From Nitrososphaerota archaeon (GTDB lineage Archaea; Thermoproteota; Nitrososphaeria; Nitrososphaerales; Nitrososphaeraceae): 5,978 nucleotides of DNA. The notes under the pieces were generated by a model, which saw nothing but the letters and a program-made list of their open reading frames with translations, had not been told where the DNA came from and did not search any database. The position numbers were made by a program, and so were the translations under genes. Position 1 is the first letter of the stretch; every line of letters begins with the position of its first letter. Of the stretch, positions 1-5,978 are shown piece by piece. Location of the stretch: the NCBI GenBank assembly GCA_005877345.1, contig VBPR01000184.1, positions 1 to 5,978 on the forward strand. Reading direction: 5' to 3'.

Positions 1-53
1 GATTTGGCTGTGTTATTTATTATTCCAGCAGCTAATTCTCAAATGAATCACTT

Positions 54-79
54 AACTAATTTGGTAAACTAATTTGGTA
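54..79. repeat. Perfect 13-bp tandem duplication
   Basis: The unit AACTAATTTGGTA occurs twice with no gap or mismatch, at 54-66 and 67-79. The second copy also supplies the left arm of the hairpin at 74-89. A 10-base core, CTAATTTGGT, appears once more at 3294-3303, where it covers the stop codon of the other gene, possibly by chance. A two-copy repeat of this size is typical of slippage, and no function can be assigned. Confidence 0.85.
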
Positions 80-89
80 GAAGTACCAA
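74..89. other. Small perfect hairpin (6-bp stem)
   Basis: TTGGTA at 74-79 pairs with TACCAA at 84-89 around the loop GAAG, giving a perfect 6-bp stem. It sits two bases after an in-frame TAA (70-72) of the plus frame open from base 1, and a short T-containing stretch (TATTT) follows on the plus strand. This could be a weak transcription or mRNA end signal for a convergent gene from the left. The stem is short and could also be chance. Confidence 0.35.
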
Positions 90-181
90 TATTTAGTCCT
101 ACAATAGCACTTGTCTCCCGTAATAGACGGATACAAACAACAGATAATGACATTAGGAACAGGGATTAATTCGATCGGCTC

Positions 182-200
182 AAAAAATTCTTGGAAGAAT
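182..200 (-). terminator. Candidate terminator, hairpin plus T-run
   Basis: Read on the minus strand, the palindrome ATTCTTCCAAGAAT (200 to 187) is followed directly by a run of six Ts (187 to 182). It lies about 49 nt past the TAA of the SAM-fold membrane protein gene. The stem is AT-rich and would fold with a 4-nt loop, so it is weak as a bacterial terminator. Archaeal RNA polymerase terminates mainly at U-tracts, and this is the longest T-run in the minus direction downstream of the gene. Position and orientation are right; use is inferred. Confidence 0.4.
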
Positions 201-248
201 CCAAAGTTGAATTACTCTTTCATATTGTGTTATAAATCGTCATTGCTC

Positions 249-2723
249 TTAAATATTCTCTTTTATTATATGTAATTTCTGCCTTTGTCTTATTGAGACT
301 ACGGAGCAGAGAGCGCCCAAGTATAATCCTGCCGCAATTAGTAAGTTGCCGTTAAAGCCAACTGTCATTGATGAGATAACTGTCAACACTGTTCCGACCA
401 CCGAGGCTATCACGTTAACTCCCCATAGGAGTGTGATAACCGTATTTTTCTCTCTATCAGATTCTTCCTTGAGTCCTGCTTGAGTTCGAGTGTAAGCCAT
501 TCTTATGATGCTAGGAAATTGAAATCCCATAACAATACCAACGGGTGATAACAGCGCCAGACTCAATAGGATACCTAGTGGAAGTTTTAGGATTATATTA
601 GAATAGATAATCTCTTGCAGAAAGATATAGTAGATTACAACTATTCCAACTAAAATTGGTATTGATACCGCTATGGCTTTGAACGGGTCTTTAGCGAACA
701 GACGACCACTTAAGTATGAACCAATTCCTGTAGAGAGTAGAATAGAAAACAAAATCACTGTTAACGCTAGAATGGGAGTTCCAAGAAGGAGTAAAAATTT
801 CTGGATAAACGTAATTTCTAAAAAAATGAATCCAAGTCCAATTAATATAACAAACAGAATATGGAATCTTATATGTCCATTCTTTTGGATTTTATTAATC
901 CTAGAGTAATATATTAAAATTGCAGTAAGCACTGCAGACAATATTAGTATTGTTCCCAAAAGCGTTATCATTTGCTTTGGTACCGGTTCCTTAGCAAAAT
1001 AGAAAGGTGAGTCATCAGTTGGTAATTTTAGACCTGAATTTGGTCGCTGCCAATTCTGTGATACCAAGACATCATCAGTAGTAAGAAGACTTTCTTGACC
1101 GAAATTTTCATCTGAAATGTCTGTGTAAAGTAGGCTCCTATATGGACTCTCAACATTCTGACCAGCCATTGCTATGAACTTAGCGCTATTCTGTGCTACC
1201 TTATTTTTTATTAAATTCAATTCCGAATTACTAAATGGGCTATTTTTTACCAATACAAGGACACGACTTAACGCCTTATCTTCGCTACATCTTTGACCAC
1301 AATCTTCAATAACCACTATCTGTCTTGCTATATCATCAGTACGTTTTCCAGGTATTAATAGCGGCATAAGCCGTGGTAATTCAATGTTCCATCTAACCAT
1401 AGACAGTAAACCATTATTCTGATCTAGGTGCCGAAGATATTGTTGAAATGCTTCCACGGTGTAAAGGTAGTTTTCCGACAGCGCATATCCTCCAGCAAGT
1501 TGTGCAGCCCAAGAATCGACGAGTCTTATAAATATTACATCGTATTTTGAATGTGTAGAGCTGATAAAACGTCTACCATCATCGATATACAAATCTACGT
1601 CTTTACGTTCATACAGATTTCCAGCTAATTTTCCAAATTTTTTGACTTCTGATACTATGGATGGGTTTATCTCAACAGCGGTAACTTTTTTAGAACCGCC
1701 TGCTAACGCCATTAGAACGTCTCCTCCACCTCCGCTGCCCACAATAAGTGTATTATTGATAGTTCGATTTCCCGCTATTTCATAAGGTAAGAAATCCGTT
1801 TGCCATTTTATCCATTGCAAATCAGACACAGATCCATTCCACCGCTGAACAGTAGTCCAAGCGTCAGCGTCAATTTGAATTCCGGCTAGATCTCTGTCCT
1901 TTTTTAGGTCAATACTGGCGTTCTGTGAGACATCTATTCTTGAAAAGGAGTTCCAAACAGTTGCTAGCAGTTTAAAAGAAGGATCTGCTAAGATCTTGTG
2001 AAGTCCCTTATTTTCACCTGGCTGTACAGATAGGATGGTATTAACGCTAGAAATATTTGCCAGTGTAATCATTGTAGTTATAGCAAGAACAGCTATTACA
2101 TACAAATTTGTCTTGGTTCCAAGTTTCAGTTGTTCATTTTGTGGTTTTTTACCCCGGTTCCACGATTTTCGTAAGGTTAGGTAAGCAGCAGCAGAAATGG
2201 CGCTGATTATTACGGATAATGAGAGAAGGGTAGATTCTGCACCCAGTTTCTGCATAAAAGGATCAAGAACCAGAGTAGCGATCGCTGCTCCAGCTAAATC
2301 CACGAAATACAGCTTACTTATCTCCTTTGGCATTCCTATGTATATAAAAGCCAAAGTCATACCTGCGAAATAGAAAGGAATTGAAGAAGCAAGATAAAAC
2401 AAATAAATAAAATTAATGTTTGGTGGTATGACAAATACTATTATAGATAGAAAAACAGGGAGTGAAATTGCAAAGGAGACGGCAGATTGAAGTATTCTGG
2501 AAGTATTAAAATTAATGAATTCTTCATCTTTAACCGCGATTTTCTTTTTAGACCTTGAGATGTATACAGTGATAGCTCCAACCCCAAGTCCAAAAAAAGC
2601 TACAGATATGGCCATAAAGGCGTAGTCATACCAGAGAATAATCGAGAAGATCCTTGTAAGAGTAAGCTCAAATAGGATTGTGCCAAATGAGACAAAAAAA
2701 ATTACAACGAATAGGAACATCAT
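249..2723 (-). CDS. Spermidine-synthase-like multi-pass membrane protein with SAM-binding Rossmann domain
   Basis: This gene encodes 824 residues when started at the ATG at 2723. The frame opens at a TTG at 2744, directly after an in-frame TAA (2745-2747). I prefer the ATG at 2723, with another at 2720, because it abuts the first hydrophobic helix; no start has a Shine-Dalgarno sequence.

Numbered from the ATG, seven hydrophobic segments lie at about 3-26, 32-55, 77-99, 105-129, 137-158, 164-185 and 206-225. A soluble domain spans about 226-583. Seven more segments lie at about 584-606, 619-639, 643-669, 682-703, 713-734, 762-786 and 790-809.

The soluble part is a spermidine synthase/methyltransferase fold. 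It has LIVGSGGGGDV from 326, the SAM-ribose acidic residue E351 in VEINP, IDDGR at 380-384, and GYALSENYLYTVEAF at 412-426. A TDDSPFYF motif (569-576) precedes FLEITFIQKF (634-643), which is typical of this membrane family. Where spermidine synthases have D-x-x-D, this protein has R400-L-V-D403, so aminopropyl transfer is doubtful. The substrate is unknown. The fold and family call is firm; the activity is open. Confidence 0.85.
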   Translation of the reverse strand: MMFLFVVIFFVSFGTILFELTLTRIFSIILWYDYAFMAISVAFFGLGVGAITVYISRSKKKIAVKDEEFINFNTSRILQSAVSFAISLPVFLSIIVFVIPPNINFIYLFYLASSIPFYFAGMTLAFIYIGMPKEISKLYFVDLAGAAIATLVLDPFMQKLGAESTLLSLSVIISAISAAAYLTLRKSWNRGKKPQNEQLKLGTKTNLYVIAVLAITTMITLANISSVNTILSVQPGENKGLHKILADPSFKLLATVWNSFSRIDVSQNASIDLKKDRDLAGIQIDADAWTTVQRWNGSVSDLQWIKWQTDFLPYEIAGNRTINNTLIVGSGGGGDVLMALAGGSKKVTAVEINPSIVSEVKKFGKLAGNLYERKDVDLYIDDGRRFISSTHSKYDVIFIRLVDSWAAQLAGGYALSENYLYTVEAFQQYLRHLDQNNGLLSMVRWNIELPRLMPLLIPGKRTDDIARQIVVIEDCGQRCSEDKALSRVLVLVKNSPFSNSELNLIKNKVAQNSAKFIAMAGQNVESPYRSLLYTDISDENFGQESLLTTDDVLVSQNWQRPNSGLKLPTDDSPFYFAKEPVPKQMITLLGTILILSAVLTAILIYYSRINKIQKNGHIRFHILFVILIGLGFIFLEITFIQKFLLLLGTPILALTVILFSILLSTGIGSYLSGRLFAKDPFKAIAVSIPILVGIVVIYYIFLQEIIYSNIILKLPLGILLSLALLSPVGIVMGFQFPSIIRMAYTRTQAGLKEESDREKNTVITLLWGVNVIASVVGTVLTVISSMTVGFNGNLLIAAGLYLGALCSVVSIRQRQKLHIIKENI

Positions 2724-2744
2724 GACTGACGATTGTGTTCGCAA

Positions 2745-3293
2745 TTAAGTTTCAGTCTAATCACGTTATATGCATTATTTAGGTATTCTCATTGAAATTG
2801 AAATAATTGGTTTTTAGCTGATTAAGAAAGTAGATCCTACGCAACCAAGTCATGGATCGCTCTGACTAGACCTATTAAATTGACACGTATTTTCATACTT
2901 AATTCATTAAATTCAAGACTACTGATTTTTTGAAATTCTTACTTCAGCATCATGTAATCGTTCAAAAGTTGCATTCATTATTGTATAAGCATATCGTGAA
3001 TGTCTAAACTGTAAATAGGAACTTTAATTATCTTGACTGTGTTGAATTGTTATAGATGCGATTCCCTGGATTATGTTATTCACTCCATAAATTATTGTAT
3101 GTCAAATTAGCTTTGATTCCATAAATTAGACTCATTTAATACTAGAATCCGATGCTTTATACTGTATTAAGAATTTTGGTTTGGATTTTATATCAAGTTT
3201 GTAGTAACGAAATAGAAAGGATGCAATATTAAATAATCTCTATCGAATTTCCCCATTTTTTTAGGATCCGTAAACCGGCGTGTAATCTAATTT
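2745..3293. other. Intergenic region without recognisable gene
   Basis: These roughly 550 bp lie between two genes read in the same direction. All three plus frames are broken by frequent stops and no gene-length frame is seen on either strand. I see no tRNA, C/D-box or riboswitch-like fold. It holds the candidate promoter near 2764-2783. There is an 11-bp direct repeat, TCCATAAATTA, at 3084-3094 and 3118-3128. A tandem 7-mer CTAATTT (3287-3293, 3294-3300) crosses the stop codon of the upstream gene. T-runs of 5, 6 and 7 sit on the plus strand at 2811-2815, 2926-2931 and 3256-3262. None of 5 or more occurs in the minus direction, so the upstream gene has no obvious U-tract terminator here. 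Confidence 0.65.
2764..2783 (-). promoter_or_regulatory. Candidate archaeal TATA-box region for the SAM-fold membrane gene
   Basis: On the minus strand this stretch reads CTAAATAATGCATATAACG, with two overlapping TATA-like elements: TAAATAA near 2779 and ATATAA near 2768. With the usual archaeal spacing of about 26 nt to the transcription start, they predict starts near 2753 or 2742. The leader would then be about 19-30 nt to the ATG at 2723. A start near 2742 would fall inside the TTG codon at 2744, which favours the ATG. The background is AT-rich, so this is a position-based suggestion only. Confidence 0.3.
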
Positions 3294-5978
3294 CTAATTT
3301 GGTGGCGAACTTAATATTGTATTATTGACAAATAAGAAGCTGCTAGTACCATGATCTAATCTATCAACGTCTTTATTCCTGTTATCTAGTAAAATGTTGT
3401 TTCTAAACTCATTATTATTTGTATGTTCTTGGATTTGTATTCCCGCATCGGAATTATTTTCAATACTATTGGAATCAATCAAGTTCTTGGATGCTCCACC
3501 TTCAAGAGAAATTCCGTAATTTGAATTCTTTATATCATTATTGTTTATCAGGTTTTCTGATGAGTTTGCAGTAATTTTAATTCCTCCATTACCTCCCGTC
3601 ATACTGTTATTATAGACAGTATTGTTGTTAGATGAACCATAGATTTGAACTTGATATTTATTATTATATAATATATTATTACTTATGGTTGAATTCGAAA
3701 TGTTCTTGTTCAGCATAATGCCTTCCTCCTTGTTATTTTGTATTTTGTTTGAATCAAAGATAACACCGTAACAACCTATTGAACATATAATCCCGTTTTT
3801 GCCGTTATGATGTATGAAATTATTCTTTATCAATAGGCTGTGTGTTTTGCTGAATGAATCTATACCATGTGCCGTATTATTGTAAATTTCGTTATTATCG
3901 ATCGTTATATTGTGCACGCTATTTGTAGCATGAAAACCAGAGTATAAATGGTGTATCTTATTATTCGTTAGCGTACTACCAGATCCAGACAGGTAAGTGA
4001 GACCAAAGCTTTCTGCACCATTAAAACCAAGATACGAAATGTCAGAGTTTGAAATATCGATTGTTCCGCTACCACCTGTTTTTGCCAGATAACTTCGGGG
4101 TACAGCTCCACCTTTATCCGGAATAGGATAACTATTTCTTAATGTATCCCAACTGCTTATTTTGACCGAATCGATAACTAGGTTTCCTTCAACCTTAATA
4201 CTATGTGCGTCGCCCGCTGTAGAATCTATTTTTAACCAATTCGTATCACTTGAATTTATAAATAAAGTTGAACCATTTTTCACAATGAGATTTGCATTTA
4301 AGATCCACGTTTTGTTTAGATCTTTGGTAAGAAGATCGGTATATTTTAGAAATTCATATAAGGACGTGAGATTTGTGTGTTGACATGCTACAGATATACT
4401 TGCCGTTAACGGGTCATAACTAATGCAATTAGACTCTTTGCCAATTACATAATTTGTACTCCTCACTTCGATTTCGTTACGTCCTTCATAATTTGATATT
4501 AAACTGCTATATGGATAACTGTTCACATTGAAAGTATCCCTTCCTGGTCTAATGGCTACAATATTCTTTGTATCGTCATAAAACCTCCGAAGATTTTCAT
4601 CCCCTTTTATCTCTTGCTTAAAATGATCATCTGCTATAAGAATGGTTTTATTAAACTTCACGCCAGAAGAAACGGCTTCGCTATATCCAGGAAATACGTT
4701 CGGACCGTATAATACCTTGAATATCCAAGAATAAATTGGACTTGATGCTATTGTATATTTTTCATTGTTGTTGTTTTCCTTGCTAATATAATCTAGTACG
4801 AATCTCATTGTTTGAAACTGAGCACGCGAAACGTTATTGTCAATTATTATTGTGGTACTTAACAATCCAAATACCGCTATTGCCGCGACAACAACCGTAG
4901 ATACCCATTTTTGAGTATTTCTATTTCTAATTTTCTCCATAAAATATACGATCATAACTGCTGCCGAAATGCAGAAAATGGGGATCAGGGGAACGAATAG
5001 TCTCTCGGGACTGTATCCTATTATGTATAGAAACAGCAAAAAAGGTAAAGCCCAAAGCAGAATGAAAAAATCCCTTCTTACAACCGCAAAGATAATTGCT
5101 GCGCTAAATAAGATTGTCAACAGCGGATCAATTTGGAAAATTACACTTAAAGAATGAACAAATGTTTGATCCCCTCTTCCTGTTTGTCTGAGTACACCTT
5201 CGAACCAAGAATCGAACTGACCGACTGTGATACTGTAAATAGGCCAAACTGCAGGTATCAATACTACTGGAATAAACCAAATTCCAATAAGCCTCAAGTT
5301 TTCCCTATTGTTTCTCAGGACTAGATACCAAACAATAGGAATCATAGTGAAGGCGGGAACCTTTGTAAATACAGCTAATCCCAAAAATATACCCGAAAAC
5401 AGTACCATGCACATATTTTTATTATTGATATTTGCAAACTTCTTCCGATCTTTAGACGCATTATCATTAACATTGTTATAAAGTGAACCAGGGTACAATG
5501 CAAACAAAATCGAAGACAAGAGGAATGGAAGTTGAATTGGTTCCAGGAGGATTCTGCGGGTGTACCAAGTGATAGGCATTACCGCAAATAGTATAGAGGC
5601 AAGTATTGCGACATTTCTATTGTATCTACGATATGAAATCATATAGATAAGAAAAGTGTCAAGTACCGCGAGTAATCCTATCAAAACCTTTGGGACAAGA
5701 TAAAGTGTGTCAATCGAGTTTAGATCAAATGAGTCTTTGAAGTTGTCTGGAAACTGAATTACCTTGAATATACCAGCTAAGAATAGTTGGCCAAAGTAGG
5801 GATGATCATAAAATGTTGCCGTTTCCTGCGGACCTAGACCTTCCAAAACGTGCATGGCCCTTCGCATGTATATGCCTTCATCATAGAATAGATCTGGAAA
5901 CCCTATTGGATTCCATAGATGGGTAAACGCCGATAATGATAAAATTATAATCAACAGGAAAATAGAATTGAATTTCAA
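3294..5978 (-). CDS. GT-C membrane glycosyltransferase fused to an AlgG-like parallel beta-helix domain (5' end at window edge)
   Basis: There are 894 codons to the TAG at 3294-3296. The first codon in the window is TTG at 5978 and no Met follows until residue 38. The true start is therefore this TTG or, more likely, lies just beyond the edge.

Residues 1-22 form the first membrane helix. The following outer loop carries D33-E34 and a YDHPYFG segment at 57-63, matching the catalytic first loop of ArnT/PMT-type GT-C transferases, which use lipid-linked sugars. About ten more hydrophobic segments run to residue 378.

Residues 381-510 are an extracytoplasmic linker. Residues 515-870 form a right-handed beta-helix with many coils of 22-25 residues ending in Asn ladders (N-N-x-I-x-x-N). 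From SW (609-610) through LGFNGAESFGL (650-660), LYSGF (678-682) and HGIDSFSKTHSLLI (704-717) it tracks my recollection of the mannuronan C5-epimerase AlgG. The expected D-P-H-D is D-S-F-S (707-710).

It is likely a surface-polysaccharide or protein glycosylation enzyme. The donor and acceptor are unknown. Alternatives for the helix are a NosD-type or carbohydrate-binding module. Confidence 0.82.
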   Translation of the reverse strand: MKFNSIFLLIIILSLSAFTHLWNPIGFPDLFYDEGIYMRRAMHVLEGLGPQETATFYDHPYFGQLFLAGIFKVIQFPDNFKDSFDLNSIDTLYLVPKVLIGLLAVLDTFLIYMISYRRYNRNVAILASILFAVMPITWYTRRILLEPIQLPFLLSSILFALYPGSLYNNVNDNASKDRKKFANINNKNMCMVLFSGIFLGLAVFTKVPAFTMIPIVWYLVLRNNRENLRLIGIWFIPVVLIPAVWPIYSITVGQFDSWFEGVLRQTGRGDQTFVHSLSVIFQIDPLLTILFSAAIIFAVVRRDFFILLWALPFLLFLYIIGYSPERLFVPLIPIFCISAAVMIVYFMEKIRNRNTQKWVSTVVVAAIAVFGLLSTTIIIDNNVSRAQFQTMRFVLDYISKENNNNEKYTIASSPIYSWIFKVLYGPNVFPGYSEAVSSGVKFNKTILIADDHFKQEIKGDENLRRFYDDTKNIVAIRPGRDTFNVNSYPYSSLISNYEGRNEIEVRSTNYVIGKESNCISYDPLTASISVACQHTNLTSLYEFLKYTDLLTKDLNKTWILNANLIVKNGSTLFINSSDTNWLKIDSTAGDAHSIKVEGNLVIDSVKISSWDTLRNSYPIPDKGGAVPRSYLAKTGGSGTIDISNSDISYLGFNGAESFGLTYLSGSGSTLTNNKIHHLYSGFHATNSVHNITIDNNEIYNNTAHGIDSFSKTHSLLIKNNFIHHNGKNGIICSIGCYGVIFDSNKIQNNKEEGIMLNKNISNSTISNNILYNNKYQVQIYGSSNNNTVYNNSMTGGNGGIKITANSSENLINNNDIKNSNYGISLEGGASKNLIDSNSIENNSDAGIQIQEHTNNNEFRNNILLDNRNKDVDRLDHGTSSFLFVNNTILSSPPN

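Larger units (their letters stand above)
1..248. other. Left-edge intergenic region
   Basis: No convincing gene is seen here. It lies 3' of the minus-strand SAM-fold gene. The plus frame beginning at base 1 stays open for 23 codons to a TAA at 70-72 and could be the tail of a convergent plus-strand gene entering from the left. That is too short to support as a gene and resembles nothing I recognise. The region carries a 13-bp tandem duplication, a small hairpin directly after that TAA, and a hairpin plus T-run in the minus direction. I found no tRNA-like or other RNA fold. Confidence 0.6.

Noticed and set aside
1..72. Possible 3' end of a plus-strand gene (open frame from base 1 to TAA)
   Set aside because: Twenty-three codons without a stop is weak evidence, and the peptide matches nothing I know. 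It is mentioned only as context for the hairpin that follows.
673..909. Open frame of 78 codons on the plus strand
   Set aside because: It lies wholly inside, and antisense to, the C-terminal membrane region of the SAM-fold protein. It has no recognisable motif and is best read as a shadow of that gene.
2279..2286. GCGATCGC palindrome, the core of the cyanobacterial HIP1 repeat
   Set aside because: It occurs once in the window and inside a gene. HIP1 is meaningful only when greatly over-represented, so it says nothing about a cyanobacterial origin.
3084..3128. 11-bp direct repeat TCCATAAATTA as an operator pair
   Set aside because: The copies are 34 bp apart in AT-rich DNA, about 350 bp from the nearest start codon, with no symmetry. 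Chance is the simpler explanation.
3655..3685. Very AT-rich, near-palindromic stretch resembling a promoter or origin element
   Set aside because: It encodes the Asn/Ile/Tyr-rich coil around residues 766-775 of the beta-helix, so composition is explained by the protein sequence.
3369..3990. Regularly spaced ATT/ATTATT-rich DNA suggestive of a repeat array or CRISPR
   Set aside because: The periodicity is that of the 22-25-residue beta-helix coils with Asn ladders. The units are not identical at DNA level and the reading frame is intact throughout.
4162..4383. Open frame of 73 codons on the plus strand
   Set aside because: Antisense to the start of the beta-helix module of the glycosyltransferase fusion; no family resemblance or upstream signal supports it.
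4969..5157. Open frame of 62 codons on the plus strand
   Set aside because: Antisense to conserved membrane helices of the GT-C domain; a low-complexity shadow with no start signal.

Overview
The window is AT-rich and holds two large genes, both on the minus strand, separated by about 550 bp with no recognisable gene. I infer an archaeon, most likely an ammonia-oxidising Nitrososphaerota (Nitrososphaera/Nitrosocosmicus type). The reasons are the AT-rich, Asn/Ile/Lys-rich coding style, the lack of any Shine-Dalgarno sequence at the one start visible, a TATA-like element instead of a -35/-10 pair, and an Asn-rich extracytoplasmic beta-helix protein of a kind I associate with these archaea. No marker gene such as an rRNA, tRNA or ribosomal protein is present, so this placement is moderate at best.

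In transcription order, right to left, the first gene (3294-5978) runs to the right edge and is probably cut there or begins exactly on it. It is a fusion. About 380 N-terminal residues form a polytopic GT-C membrane glycosyltransferase of the ArnT/PMT (GT39/GT83-like) type, with an Asp-Glu pair in the first outer loop. A linker follows, and then about 350 C-terminal residues of right-handed parallel beta-helix. By eye the helix follows the layout of the alginate C5-epimerase AlgG, but the catalytic D-P-H-D motif reads D-S-F-S. It is likely a surface or exopolysaccharide enzyme with both catalytic loop and helix on the outer face of the membrane.

The second gene (249-2723, possibly to 2744) encodes a spermidine-synthase-like protein: seven N-terminal membrane helices, a Rossmann methyltransferase/aminopropyltransferase-fold domain, and seven C-terminal helices. 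The SAM-binding glycine motif is intact. The Asp-x-x-Asp pair of true spermidine synthases reads Arg-x-x-Asp, so polyamine synthesis is doubtful. The pattern of positively charged loops predicts that the SAM-fold domain faces outward, which is biochemically puzzling.

The gap of 2724-3293 contains a plausible archaeal promoter for the second gene, so the two genes probably do not form a tight operon. The left 248 bp hold a hairpin plus T-run that could end the second gene, a perfect 13-bp tandem duplication, and a second small hairpin. I see no RNA gene, CRISPR array, insertion sequence or defence system. The most interesting item is the glycosyltransferase/AlgG-like helix fusion with its degenerate active site, followed by the topology puzzle of the SAM-fold membrane protein.
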